Source: Cruorifilaria tuberocauda
Taxonomy: Eukaryota > Nematoda > Chromadorea > Rhabditida > Onchocercidae
Length of the DNA stretch: 64,000 nt
NCBI GenBank assembly: GCA_013365365.1
Contig: JABVXU010000002.1
Coordinates: 281,001-345,000, forward strand
Direction of reading: 5' to 3'
Shown: positions 41,673 to 55,040 of the stretch, piece by piece
How the letters are laid out: every line of letters begins with the position of its first letter
Numbering within the stretch: the stretch's first letter is position 1
Translations under genes and position numbers: made by a program
The notes under the pieces: model-generated
What the model saw: the letters and a program-made list of their open reading frames with translations, nothing else
The model's database searches: none
What the model was told of the DNA's origin: nothing

Positions 41673-44600
41673 ATGAGAAAATTGTCACGTATGTTTAATT
41701 GTGCAATTGAATTCCTCTTCATTCTCATGGTGATAATCGGTTGATAATGCAACTGAGAAAATGAATTTGAACTAATTGAAGTTAATCCTTTAGTATTCAT
41801 AAATTATAAATTAATATATCATCTGCTTGACTTAAATTATTCAGTTAATTAAAACAGGGAATTACCAGTGATGGGAAAAGTGGTGGGAATAAGACGTGGC
41901 TCGGTATACGACGTGGAAACAGTAAAATCAAATACGAAATTCACAATGACGTTATTTGGAGCAAATTTATGGCCCAGCAGATATGATTCAATTTGGTTAA
42001 CCGATGCCGATCACTGTGTGGTATTGAATTTAATTCACAAGACTCAACAATAGAAAGCTGCAAACAATCTTTACTGATTTTTACTTAAATTGAATTAATT
42101 GAATAATAACATTTCTTTGTATATGCAAACACTAATTCAGTAATTCAGGATTCTTTTCGCCTAAAAAAAACTATTTATTATATGAATGTAGTTGATGAAT
42201 TTTCCTATGAAAATGCATTGGTAGTAGAATTGAAAGATGGCATTCCTGAAGGTGATCATTTATATCTACTCTGTGTTAAACCATTACTCTCGAACAAACC
42301 GGCTGCAGTTAATGTTTGTATATCTCTGTTTAATTAAATGCTTAAAATTTCAAATGAAACAAAACTTTAGACATTAAGCAAATTTTGAATCCAAAATTTT
42401 CAATCTGAATATTATATCAGAATTTCGAATAATTTAATCGAGTTTCTGAGCAAAGAAAACCAAATGAACTGATATTTAAATTCTAAAGAATTTATCAACG
42501 ATACCGAAAATTTTGCTGATAATGTTGCGAAGGGTTATTCAAGATAAGACGTTAATTAAACTTAAGTAACTCAAGTTAAACCATTTATTTCTTTGAAACA
42601 AAACAATACTTGCTTTTCTAAAACTTTTCAAAGCTATTTATCTTATTATGAAAGTTCAGTACAGCCAATATCTCACTTATTTAACTTCTTTAAAGTTTTC
42701 CGAATAGCCATTAAACATATCATCCTTTGAATCATTTGGAAAAAGGTAAAGAATTAACTCACACGACTTTGCCCTCTACTTGAAAAAATGGTATCAATAT
42801 TTCTTACCTGACTACTGATGACAGGTATCAGCTTTAAGGTAAATATTGAACAGGACATCAGAGAATCAGAGAACTGAAAAGGATCAATCATACTGACTGT
42901 GTTTTATTTTATCAGTTATCAATTACCTTACTTTCAGATACGTGTAAAAATGTTAACATCACGAAGTCCTTACTGGATGCCTTTCTCATTGCAAGGAATG
43001 ATTCTTATCATCCTACTTATGTTAACAATGAGTGCACTTTTTTCGGGCCTTAATTTATCATTCACATCTGTTGCAATTAGCGAATTAAACATTATTACTC
43101 GTATGGGCGATGCATATGTATGTTTTTGAAATTACTCTGAAATTACTTCTTTTTATACTCCAAGCCATTTAATAAAGTAGAATAATTAAATTATTAACAA
43201 AAAGAATGACATTCCATCAAGTTTTTGGATTTTTAAATTGAAATTTCAGAAAAGCCGTTTGGCAAAAAATATCATACCGGTACGGAAACATCTCAACTGG
43301 CTCATTTGTACGTTTGCAACAGCTAACGCAATCATTAATTGTGGATTATCGTTGCTATTTGAAAATTTCTTTCAATATGTAAGTTTAATGTAATAATAAC
43401 TCTTACCACCTATGCTATATCACTTATTATGCGCTTCTTTAAAAAAACTATCTTTACTTTCTAAAAAAGGACATTTCGTAATTTAGTCTTAAAATAATAG
43501 AATTTTCAAATTATTTTTTTAAATTAAATGGAGGTGATATATAATTAAGATTTCACTCATTTTTCGTCTAAAAATAATCCATAAAACTCTTATATATTAT
43601 AAATTTCAGATGAGTGATGGTAGATTACCATTTCTTCCACTAACACTTGTAACATGCATCATTACCGTTATTTTTGGTGAATTATTTCCGCTGGTAAGGG
43701 AGAATGAATATCCTGAAATATTACAGTTGGCGCTCCACAGCTCTATGCTAACACATTATAATAAAACTTATGCCAAATTATGCCAAAGTATCGGGTTGTT
43801 CTGATGATCTATGATAAAAATGATATAAATATCGATAACTGATCTCTTATGCAGTTTAGGCAATTTGTAATCGAAGAGGCCTGCAAGTTGCCAGTAAAAC
43901 ACGTTATATCACCTGGTTTGCAATGATTGCTTTATCACCTGTTGCTTGGCCAATTTCGAAGATTTTAGACGTTGTCCTTGGATCTAAAGGTTTATTTATT
44001 CACATTAATTTAACTTCATATTCCACATTAAAATTTGCATCATAAAATCATGAAGTTCAAAATATCCTGTCTATTAAATGGAAAACAGAAACGACTTAAA
44101 ATTACTGAAATTCGAATTTGTTATACAATTCCTAAAAACTGAAACATTTAATTCCTAAATTTAGGAAAATACTACTCTAATTTATAGGATGTGAAGTATA
44201 CGATAGAAGCAAAATAGAATTTTTAATTCTGGAAGCAACAAGGACAAGTTCTGCAGTTTTTTCCGGTATATTCATTTCCAGTTACTATTAATTTTTTAAT
44301 CAATGTAATTTTTCTATCTAATTATTACTAATGAGATAAATATTATGAAAAGATTGCAGAAATTCTAAAGAATGCGATCAATCTACCAAGAATTCGAGTT
44401 GGTAATGTAATGACGCAAATTGATGAAGCATTTCTTTTATCAACAACAGATGCTCTTGATAATAAAGTAATTTCTTATTATAGTATCAAATTCGCTTAGA
44501 TGTTTAATGAAGGCACTTGGTACAAGTGAGCAGTTATTAAAAAATGTCAAACGTTGACAAGAATTTTGATGTCAACCTTCCAAAGTCATTCGATCTAATT

Positions 44601-47593
44601 TACTTCATCTGCTTAAAAAACATTTTTCAGAATTTTTTAATTTGAAATAAAAATCTAGCTTATAAGAAATGTCAAGTTTAGTTTATAAGGAAACTAAAAA
44701 TAAATTACAGCGAAATCAAACTTTTATATCACATAAAAGAGATATAATATCTAATTACTAGAAATAAAATTCCACAAACCGATGTTCTAGTGGATTTAGA
44801 ATTGAAAATTTCATTTAACCTATGTCATGACATTTTAATCACTCACTACTTTATTTAAAACCAGCACAGATTAGAACGAAACACTGTAAATACAGTCAGT
44901 TGTCATTCCATATAAGGAGGATGAGGATGACTATCTCATACTGCAATATTTTCACAATTATTTCAATAAAAAATAATAAAGGTCGAAGTTAAGAATCGAA
45001 AAGAACATAGCTAACTAGTTTTTTTACAGATCTCGAACCAATTTTTCCCTTTGTACCACTTTGCATTTTCATAATTGGGGATATGAAAATGGAAATTTGA
45101 GATCCATTTAATTATTTTCGAAAAATCAGATAAAATTCAAATTGACTTACCAATTTTTCAGCTGATTCTTTCGATCGTAGAAAAAGGCTACAGTCGCATA
45201 CCAGTTTATGAAGGTTCAAAAAGAAGCAAAGTTATTGCAGTATTAAATGTGAAGGATCTTATTACAACTGATTTCAATAAAAGCACTATAGTCATTGATA
45301 TATTAAAAAAATTAAACTATTTGAAACAGGTTAGTTAACTCACGTCTCTATTGGAAGTAATAGAATTTCATATTCTATTTCGTAGAGAAGGCTTTTCAAG
45401 CAAGCTATCATTTGTTAACGATAGGAGAATGTAAAAACTGTCGTCATAAATGATTATATATGTTTCTAAAGTTCTTTCGGTAATTATTGAAGAATTATTT
45501 TCCTAAATTGGAATCATTTTATTGAATGCACCAAATGGTCATGATTCGACTAACTTTAAATTTATTTCGAATAAATTGATAATTTAAATGACTAGGTTCG
45601 TTTTGTATGCGAAGAAATGCAAGTAAAACCTTTACTAAACGAAATGGAGGGGCAGAATTTTGCATTCGAACCAAAAGGTTGCTTTTTGGCATGCGTATTT
45701 TAGTAACCATAAAAAGGCTTGTTTTTCCGATAAGCGTTGCCTTCTCATTTTCCAAAGCTTAGTTGAATTGTATGGTTGACTCTTCTTTTTATTGGATAAT
45801 TTTTAAAACAATCCGCTCCATTTTACTATGCACAATGGACGGACCATTACGCACTGTCACTCTATTTCATTATGTTTCTCCTTTACAATTTTCCATTTCT
45901 CGGTATTTTTTCTAGGTTACATATCACACCTAGCAATGGTAGTGAAATATGATAGCAAAAGCTACAGCCTTGTTGGCCTGATAACGCTAGACGACATCAT
46001 TGAAGAGATATTTGGAGAAATGAAAGTGAGTTCTTCATCAATACTTAATATACATATGAAATTAATTGAAATTTACGATTTATGAAGCTCGTAGTTTCTC
46101 ATTCCAAAATATATATCGCTATAATATACCAAAATTACTTGCATGATGAATTGTTCCAATGGACGAATCGACGAATTGGATTACATCGGGACCATGCAAC
46201 GTTTGACTGGTTACGATCGGAACCGAATCCATTATCACCGTTAGAAGAAATTTACCGTATTCAGGAAACACTAGAAAATTATCCTAGTTTCAAGGTATAA
46301 CAAATGTTTATAAAAAAATTTTGGAATCATCTCACAAAAACGTTGGAAAGTTCGGAGTTCAGAAATGAGAAAATTAGAGATTCATACTTAGCAAACTCAG
46401 TTAACTTTATTTAAAATATTACTTAGGAATTATCATTCAATATTCACACAATGCGTCGACTTTTCAATTTATGTCAAATTCACAGCTCATTTGGCAGGAT
46501 GAAGAAATTTATCGTTTATAAACAAGGATATCCATCCAGGTAAGTAATAATAACTGAAATTAATTCTCTGAATCTTGTATAATGGATTTCTTTCCTTACA
46601 GTTCCTTCTCACCATTTTCATAATGAATGATATGCAATTGTAGTATAACTTGATTACAACAATTCACATAAAAAAACTATTATTTTCTAATTAAAAATGT
46701 GCTTTATTCAAAATATAAAAACTAATTATCTGACCTTATCCAGGTCGGTAGCAGTAATGCTGACAGGTGAGGCATTTTATGAGGACAAGGCAGGTGTTCG
46801 GATAGCAGCCACTCCGCTTGAATTGGGTGTCGAACTTATCGAGCAAATCTATTTACTATGTCTTGATAAGGGTACCTCTGTGGATCTAAGCAATTTATAT
46901 TTCACACCGCTGAAAACAGTTTACGTGGAGCCTCCATTTTATTACATTAAGGTTTTCTTTATTCATTTCACGTAATTAATGAATAATGAAAGGTACGGAA
47001 CTGAGAGCGTGGGATTAAATGAGCAGAAAGATGGAAAATTTTGTCGTTTGTCCCATTATTTTATTTTTCAATGAAATTTTGTCGAATTCTGAAATTCATA
47101 TTGATTCCCAAAATTTCATTAATTGTTTAAAGGTAATTTAGATCACAGTGCGAGGGGTACTGGCAGCAATGCAAATAACGGAAGTAAATGAATATCGTCG
47201 TGAAGTAAGCGAAGTAAGAGATATGAAAGAAATGGTAAACAACGTGCAGTTCAGTAATTTGTCACAAACTGGACAAAAATCGATCCTCAACAAGTATGAA
47301 AAATCAGACTGTCATTCAAATTTCATTCTGATTAGTCAACTTTCAAAATCATCGACATAAAAATTTTGTCAAGAAAATAGCAAAAAGTTTTTAAGTTAGT
47401 ATTTTAATTATTTAAATTCTTTCTGTTAATAAAAATGAAGGAACAGTTAAATTGTGGCAGGAAAAAACAAAAAATTGATTCGACGCAAAGTATGAGTGCT
47501 CCTAGTACAGAAGATATTGCAAAATGTGATTTCCGTGAACAGTCGATCGATTTGACCACGACCGAATCATTCACGCCAGAGAAAACGTCGTGA
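41673..47593 (+). CDS. CNNM: CNNM-family (cyclin M, DUF21/CBS) magnesium transport protein
   Basis: CNNM proteins sit in the plasma membrane and move or regulate Mg2+ efflux. Seventeen exons join in phase to about 754 residues: 41673-41739, 41869-42020, 42149-42313, 42938-43117, 43250-43378, 43610-43693, 43860-43989, 44188-44265, 44360-44466, 45162-45329, 45596-45677, 45916-46025, 46088-46294, 46427-46539, 46744-46951, 47142-47293, 47461-47593. Exon 1 codes for a basic start and a hydrophobic stretch (FLFILMVII), a good signal sequence. An extracellular domain follows, then the DUF21 transmembrane domain (about 145-303) with the signature SALFSGLNLS (160-169), the CBS pair with VGNVMTQ, GYSRIPVYEGS and VGLITLDDIIEEIFGEM, and a C-terminal cyclic-nucleotide-binding-like domain. 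The acceptor of exon 13 (TTATGAAG) is weak, so about twenty residues after the CBS pair are uncertain. The first intron acceptor was chosen at 41868 because it alone keeps phase with exon 1. Confidence 0.9.
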
Positions 47594-48315
47594 TTTTTGA
47601 TAAGCTAATTCTAGACTATGTTTTCTAAATGTCTGAATAAAGCAATTTCTGAATGAAATAGTATTACTGCTAAAAAATGAAAAATAGATTTTCTGGATCT
47701 ACGTTCAGCGTTCCTTCCCGTCTATTCTGAGATCAATATTCCTTCTACATCTTGAATCTAGGCTCAACATTCCTTCTCATATATCGTGAGTTTAGTCTCG
47801 ATATTATCTTGAAAAATAACCCGTGTGAGACGGTTAATTTCATAGAGTAATTCGGTACTTCTCGGCGGATTTTCGAGACGAATCGGGATGTGTTATGAAC
47901 AGAGTAATTGTGAGGGAAGATTGGCTGTGATGTGTGACTGTATTGTTATCAGCTGGCTAACATTATCTCATAATGAACTGATATTTCAGAACTGAAGATG
48001 AATTTACCGTGCACAGATAAGACAGAAGTTAATGTATATCATCATGAAATAAGTGAAGAGAGAAATAAAGTTCTGTTTGTTATTTCTTCAGGGATAAGTG
48101 ATGTGATACTATGCAGGATTTTCGACGATTATTTTGGCTAACTATTTCTTGGCGTTCGTATGTTTCCCATTTGCCGCCTTATATTGTACATAATTTGAGT
48201 TTTATTATTTTCAAGGAGAAATTAAATCTCAAATCAAAAAATATTTACAATTTCTTCCAAAAATTATGTTCTTTTTTCTGATGGAATTATTTTTGCAATA
48301 GGAAAGAGAAGCAAC
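47594..48315. other. Intergenic between CNNM and the first PPR-like gene
   Basis: 722 bp containing the CNNM poly(A) signal and, at its end, an acceptor-like TTTTTGCAATAG just before the next ATG, a candidate spliced-leader site. No other feature was seen. Confidence 0.5.
47636..47641 (+). terminator. AATAAA poly(A) signal of the CNNM gene
   Basis: AATAAA 43 nt after the TGA stop of the CNNM gene. The short 3' UTR is typical of nematodes. Inferred from the motif and its position. Confidence 0.6.
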
Positions 48316-51300
48316 ATGTATTTATGGTTTTTCAGACTTCACAAATCAGTTATTTTCCTGAAACAAAGACGCTTCTCAAGATTGCTTCGGAAACAGCAAA
48401 TAGCTTTAACAGTCAAGCGGTGGCTATTCGCTGAATCAGTCGAATATATTGTAAAGAAGGGTAGTAATACAAAGGACAAATATCTTTCCGTATCCAAGGT
48501 CGTCCTTTTTATATTTGGACTTTCATTTCGAAAGGAGTTTTATACCTTTCAATCTATTCGCATCAGAAATCTCACAGTTTTTAGTCGTGATTGTTTAATT
48601 GAGCACTTTAAGAAATAAACCATTAATTAATTAATGAGTAAGCAATAAATTTGCAGCATAAAGTGGAGCAGTCACCAGATTTTGTCATTGCTGGATTGCG
48701 CGATATTTATCAAAAGCGGCTGATGATTCAGTCCCACGTTTTTGTTAATAGCGTTTTGATACCTCTTGAATCGAAAAATGGTTCTTCATTTTTTTTAAGA
48801 TATCTCTTTCTGCGCCTTCGAATATATACAACGTTATCACACTAGATATTTGAAGCAGTTTTGTTTGTGTCTCTACTTATACATTTCTTTAGGCAATCTA
48901 GTGGGATTTTTGCAACGATCTGCTGACACGCATGTTCCATTTTTATTGAGTTTATGCGGCTTACCAATGAGTGATGCCACATGTAGTGCAAAATCCGTAA
49001 TAGCCGATCGTCTTTGGAATGCACTTATTAGTACTAGTAAGTTTCGAATATGCTTATTTCAATTGAAATTTTTGCAGAGCTTGGTTGTTTGAAATAGTGA
49101 TTATATTATTGGTGATTAGTTTCGTAAAACGCCTTATTCGAAATTACACCTTGAAATTGAAGATATTCCGATAACTCATGAAGCGATGAAAAGCCGTTTG
49201 AGGATCTTAATTGAAAATGAGCAAACATTCGATGCTCTTCAAATTTTGAAGGAAACTGAAACAAAATTTGGTCTGGAGCCGGACGAAGAATTTTTCACTA
49301 TTATTCTTCAGAGGCTCTCAGTGGGAAGCATTAATACAATGAAGTATGTTTTGTTGCTTTTTTAACAATTGAAATATACTATGAAGCAGTGACTCAGACA
49401 AATGCGAAAATTTGTCTAATGTTTTAAATGTTATATAAAAAAAACCGTGGAAAATTGTGTTCAGAATGGTTTTTGTGATTTCAATAATTTTTCATTCAGT
49501 TGGATGATAAGGGAAATAGAAAGGCGCAAACTACCTATGAACATAGAAATGAAGGCATATCAAATATATTGCTATTTAAAAAATGATGATAACAAAGCAG
49601 CGGAATTACTTCAAGTGAGCATTTCCAAATAGCATGTTCCTTAAATTAGTGAATTATTTCCTTTTTTGAATTAAAAAATTTTCCACTCCTACACTGTGCT
49701 TAATGAAATATTTTGTCAGCCATTCAGAATGTTTTTGTTTGCAGAATGTTATTGCAGAGTGTGGAAATGAAATTGAACCACTAATTTTTATGATGCGCTG
49801 TCAAATTTTTATTGAAAAACGCAATATCCAAAATTTCAAGCTGGTATATTTTCTTGAGATTTCATCAAAACAAGTAATTCTTGAAACAAATATCTTAAAA
49901 TTTGAGTATTTAAATTCTCCAACAAAAAAGCAACAATTCTATGTAATTGATATTATTAGCTTTTATTTTTAACAGTTGCTGGATTCATTCTCTTCGTCGG
50001 ATTTATCGTTGAAATTGCTTACTGATGAAATGGTGGTGAAATTTGTTTGGTTACTTGCGCGTAACGGTACCGATTCTATGGGCAAAGACCATGAACAGCT
50101 TTGCACTGAAGTCAGTTTTTAACTTCTTTATAAGCACATATTCTCACTTTCCATTCATTGTAATCATTTATTTCAGATGCTTCGAAATGTAAAAAAAGAG
50201 CATGGTTTTTTTAAATTGATGATTCGAGAAGCAAACCGACATGCAGTCCATGGAATGTTCTATTCCGCCCTTTCATACTTTCACAGTGATTTGCATGCAT
50301 CTGTCAAACCTATTTTTAGAAATGGAAGTGGTGCGTTTTCCGCTAAATCCGCTTTAATTGCTAATTAATTCTTCTTTTTGTATAAATTATGAGAAGTTTG
50401 TAATTTAATCTTCAGATCTTGGACGTCATATGGAATGGGTTGGTTGCTTCTCCAAAGCTCTAACAAATGCTGATTTACCGTTTGAAGAATTGAAAACTTT
50501 ATTTATTCATATAAATCGAAATACTCATCATTCGTAAGAACTTCGAGTTTTATTGCTAAGGAATATCTATTTAAATTTATAGAAAAACCGGTATGTTGAT
50601 TAATTTATATTTTCAAAATTTTAGGCAGTTTTTGCTGGAGCAGATTTTGTATTGTGTTTTGACGCATAAATTTTTATCTATTCAAAGATCTTTACTGTTA
50701 ACTTTGGAGCTTTTGAAAATTTTGGATCCTTGCTGCACTAAGATTCATATTGTTATACCCTTGCTTGTACGGTATGTCCCTTTTTTTCTTTCTTTTCTTA
50801 ATTATTATTTCGTGTTGAATTCAGCTTTTGGTATTTGTTTCATACTAAGCTACTTCAGTGCATCTGGAGTTGAGCAACGCCTCGAAATATTGGCTCATTT
50901 CTTATCAATTGGTTATAACAATTTAAGTCACTTGAATTACGGCGTTATACGGAAGCTAGTGTTACAGCCTTTACTCAGTTTGATTTTCTCTTTTTATTTA
51001 ATATTATTTTATTTAATAAAATTTTATTCTTTTAATAAATCCCCTATTTGTTTATTGCTTTGTGAAATGTATTGGTTTGTTACAAAATTACATAATATCC
51101 ACAGGCATACTTTTTTCATACATTTCTAGATTATACTGAAACGGACAATTGGGACACTGAAAAGCTTGCTCGTATTGTGGATATTATCAAGGAACATAAA
51201 ATAGCAGAAAAGAGTGCTTACAAGCTCTTAGAATCTGCTGTAGCAGGAATAAGCAATTTGGAAAAGTGAGTATTGCAAATCCATTAAAGAAACAGTTTTA

Positions 51301-53595
51301 ATGAGCTTCATGAAATGTTCACATTCGAATAATTTTCAGGTGGTTGAAAGAGCAAAGTGACCGAAATAAGATTTGTATGAGGGATCATAACGAGATGTCT
51401 TCGAATACGTTAAAGAAATACATCTCAAATCAGGTATTTCGGTACATGATGCAGTCAAAGTTTAGGACCATTTAATCATTTAAACTGGTTGTTGTGTATT
51501 TATTAATTCCAATATAAAGACCATAAGTTCAGCAAAAAATAGCTAAATAAAACGAGTTTTTATGCCTTGTTTCTTCGAGATTTACACTGTAATTCTTTTT
51601 TTTTGCATGTCGATTACTGCTTTATTTACTTATTCATTTTTGGTTCTACTGTTTATTCGCATAATTAGGATGAGATAACCCTAACCCTAATTATTACATT
51701 ATTTCGTTAGACACAAGAAATTTTATATTAAAAAATCTAAGTTTCACTATCAATTGCAGGAAGTGGATAAGATCCATGAATTCATTAAAGTAAATGGTTC
51801 CACAAACATCCCTGAATTGTTCCAACCCATTATTATGTTATACATATGTAAAGCTAATTGGAATATACTTATAGAATATATAAAACAGATGTTAGTTCTT
51901 TATATTTTTGTTTTACTTTGCTTTATTTTAGTAAAATTTATGCAGAAATGAGCAAAATTCACAAAAATATTAAAAATTATGATATTGTTAAATTATGATT
52001 GTTAAATTATGATAAATTTATGCGTGCTTTTTAAAGTCATTTTTTCATTTTTAGACATAACGAGGGCAGTAGTTTGATTCGTTTAACTGTTGACAATGTT
52101 TTACTGATAGTGGCTCGACATTTAGAAGAATTCAAGAGTTTTAATATGACGACTGAGTTCGTTTATTATTTACAACAAATTGTTCCTAAAGGTAGGCAAG
52201 CCGCATATATTCGAAGTGATTTGTTTTCCGAATAAGTCTGGAAAGTATGTTACATGCAGACATTTTATGCAATATGTATGTGAAGTACGTCATACGCTTT
52301 TTCTATGTTTTTGCTTTTGGATCTTTTATCATTTGATACACACATCTTCAATATTTCATTCAGCATTTCACTTTGATTGAAGCTAAATTTTTTAGATTTT
52401 CATTCAAATAATCCGAATCAGAAAACGATGAGAAGACTAATACAACAGAGCTTAGAATTTCCTCACAAAACTGTTCAACCATTAATTGCCTGCTCACAAA
52501 TGTTTAGGATACTCGCAGATGTGAAATGGATTCAGTCTGGCTCCTTTGAAACTATCTCAACTTCATTCGCTTCAGCAGTTTTAACAAAGTTCATTGAACT
52601 TGTTATCTTTATGTTATCTTTATCATGTTATTTGTTTCGGTTCGTGAGCTGTTTTTTAAATTCAAATTTTAACAGGCATATGACAATCTTCTTTCTTTAT
52701 AGATTTGGTTTCGAAGAGGCTTTGAAAGTTTGCAGTTTTTTTCAATTTTCTGATTTTCCAAACGGTATCATTTGTTTGCTGCATCATGCTTCCAGAATCA
52801 CTGATGAAAATCTTACCAAGAAGGGTATAAATTCATTAAGAATCTCAGTAGCCAAATCATCCAATCGACACTTTCTTAATAACTTTTTTTCAGCTCTTGG
52901 CGTAGCAAGGACGTACTGGCCAGAGTGGAAAGTCTCCGTAACTTTTGCTTCGATTATGATTTGTTTAGAAAACCTAGAAGAGGCAAATCGTTTGTTACAA
53001 AATGTATGATTCAAATTTAATTTGAACTAAGTTTTTGAAAACTTTATCTTCGATTATATTCATTTATAATTAGACAGTAAGCTATGAGATTTTTTAGGCG
53101 AGTATCCGATGGATAAACGTCTTCCATACCTATAAATTATTCCACGCTTTACATTTTGATGAGGTATTTATTTCTCTAAAAATTTGATGTTGTTGATTCC
53201 GTTAAATCGTTTTTTATCATCATTTTTACATGGTTTTTATAAATCGCAAAGCTCTCTTTTATGACAACTTTTGCAAGTGCTTCAGTTTAAAATTTTGTAT
53301 GCAATTTATTTCACTTATATTTTCTCAAACTTCATTTATTTATTAATATTTCTAGGCTCATAACTTTCACTTCAACTATCTAAATATTTTCTCAAAAGCA
53401 CTGAAATATAACAGACGTGATGAAGCTTGTACTCGTTTGGCACTGGATTGTTTAAAAAATTGCAGTAAGTGACGAGGAATTTGTCATTACAGTGATATTT
53501 CATATGTTGGTACGATATTGTATTTGCTTTTAGCATGGAAGGATCCAGATCAAGCTTATTTGGTGAAAAATTTTCTCAGAACCATTGGAATATAA
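48316..53595 (+). CDS. PPR/LRPPRC-like helical-repeat protein, probably mitochondrial (first copy)
   Basis: About 900 residues in some 21 exons: 48316-48498, 48657-48780, 48893-48996, 49120-49343, 49500-49614, 49745-49843, 49976-50110, 50177-50330, 50416-50533, 50625-50771, 50859-50977, 51130-51265, 51340-51433, 51760-51890, 52055-52191, 52396-52612, 52703-52824, 52894-53003, 53098-53163, 53356-53464, 53534-53595. The N-terminus is strongly basic, hydrophobic and free of acidic residues for about 40 positions, as in mitochondrial presequences. The rest is a chain of paired helices. Segments such as LRILIENEQTFDALQILKE followed by EEFFTIILQRL have the spacing of pentatricopeptide repeats. The closest family I can suggest is LRPPRC, which stabilises mitochondrial mRNAs in animals; this is tentative. 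Exon 1 may instead end at 48489. The end of exon 16 (52612) is one of two in-phase choices. Exon 3 has a stronger donor at 49036 that breaks the frame. An AATAAA follows the stop at 53601. Confidence 0.72.
51661..51694. repeat. Inverted repeat with telomere-like core in an intron
   Basis: ATAATTAGG (51661-51669) is the exact inverse of CCTAATTAT (51686-51694). The 16-nt loop and second arm include two CCCTAA-type units (AACCCTAACCCTAA). It lies in the intron between exons 13 and 14 of the first PPR-like gene. Probably a chance or slippage product. Confidence 0.6.
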
Positions 53596-55040
53596 TGGGA
53601 AATAAAATAAGGCGCTGCTGAGGTTAGTGATTAATTGCAGTTTTCGCATGCTTTGCCGCTACTAGAAATTTATTTCAGTAAGAATTTGTCATTATTTCCT
53701 AACGTTTGACAAGAGCGAGAATAGGAAAGTTTCTCGGGTAAAAAGTATAAAAACCAAGATTTTTTGTTCCTCAAGCAAATCTGAACATAAGCTGATTGTG
53801 ACGTCTGAAGGATCGGTAACTCATAGTAGCTAATAAAATTGTAATTATGAGCAGCAACAGGAATTTGTGCTTCAGTCAATGGAAAGTTTTAGATTATGAT
53901 TACCATCAAGAAAAGGATGCAAATGGTTATGGCATGACTTTCTAGTAAACTGGAATAGATAAAGCGGTTTTCTTTCAAATCGCAAGTCTTTTATAAAATC
54001 GTAATTTAATTTTTTCATAATGTTTTCCTTTTCTTCGTTCATGATATCGATGTATAAAAATATTTTTCCACTATGATTATCTAGAATGGTCCTTATGTTT
54101 TTGTGCATATGTATAATAAAAGTGGCATTTTAAGGCACTGTTTCTTCTGACCGCACTTGAATGTATAATTTCTTCTCACTAAATAAAAAAGAGAAAGCCA
54201 CGTAGCCTTTTGTAAAGTTTAATTGTCCATTCCTTCTATTGCCTAATCTCACATCGACATATCAGTACATACATCTGTGGAAATCAAAAGATATCCTCCT
54301 GTAAATATTTGATAATAACAATTTTAGGATTTGCAGGGACCTAGTGACATGAACGAAGTAGCAGTTCGTGGGACGATGCTTTTCATCGTGCGACGAGAGT
54401 TTCGTAGAATGCCAACCGGCCTCCGTTTCCTTAATTACTGTGTTTTCGACATAGTGTAAGTGATGGGATATTGTGGGGATTGCCGGAGAATTAGATTCGT
54501 TCAGGAAATGTCCATGCATACAAATTAAAGTATTACATCACATTCATTTCATTACTCTGACACCATATTTCTTAAGCGCTCAAGGTGCTCTAAGACTCGG
54601 TAAACTTGGAAATAACGTGTAGATTGTCTCTTTAATCAGATAACGAAATACAGGGAAATTATCACTAGTGGTAATCCTTATGCGCAGTAAAGTGCTTTAT
54701 CATCAAGTGTTATCGGTATGAATATTATCCCATTAGCACTTGAACTTCACCAGTATGTTATACAGACACGTTCCAAGATACGCAAACATGCTTTTTCATA
54801 AATAAACGATACGGTCAAAAGGATGTCATTAATAGAATCCAAATTCTTTAAGGATTATAATGTTGATGCTGCACACCAATATTTGTCAAATTTTCGTATG
54901 TAATCGGAAAAGATTCCTTTTTAATTGGCGAGATTTTACATTGTGTTGGTTAATAAAGTGTTACACTTTTACCCATGCTAAATAACTAGCAACAGTGCCA
55001 CTTGTTTTTCCATCAGCGAGACCTTTGCATATATTTTTAG
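53596..55040. other. Intergenic between the first PPR-like gene and the KDEL receptor
   Basis: 1.45 kb holding the AATAAA at 53601-53606 and, at the right end, TATTTTTAG directly before the KDEL receptor ATG (a likely spliced-leader acceptor at 55032-55040). Minus-strand frames 53872-54108 and 54262-54519 are open, but nothing supports them as genes. Confidence 0.5.

Noticed and set aside
51675..51693. CCCTAA-type units as an interstitial telomere
   Set aside because: Only two units and nematode telomeres are TTAGGC; it is explained as part of a short inverted repeat.
54262..54519. 85-codon minus-strand frame between the PPR-like gene and the KDEL receptor
   Set aside because: No recognisable motif or splice partner; too little to call a gene.
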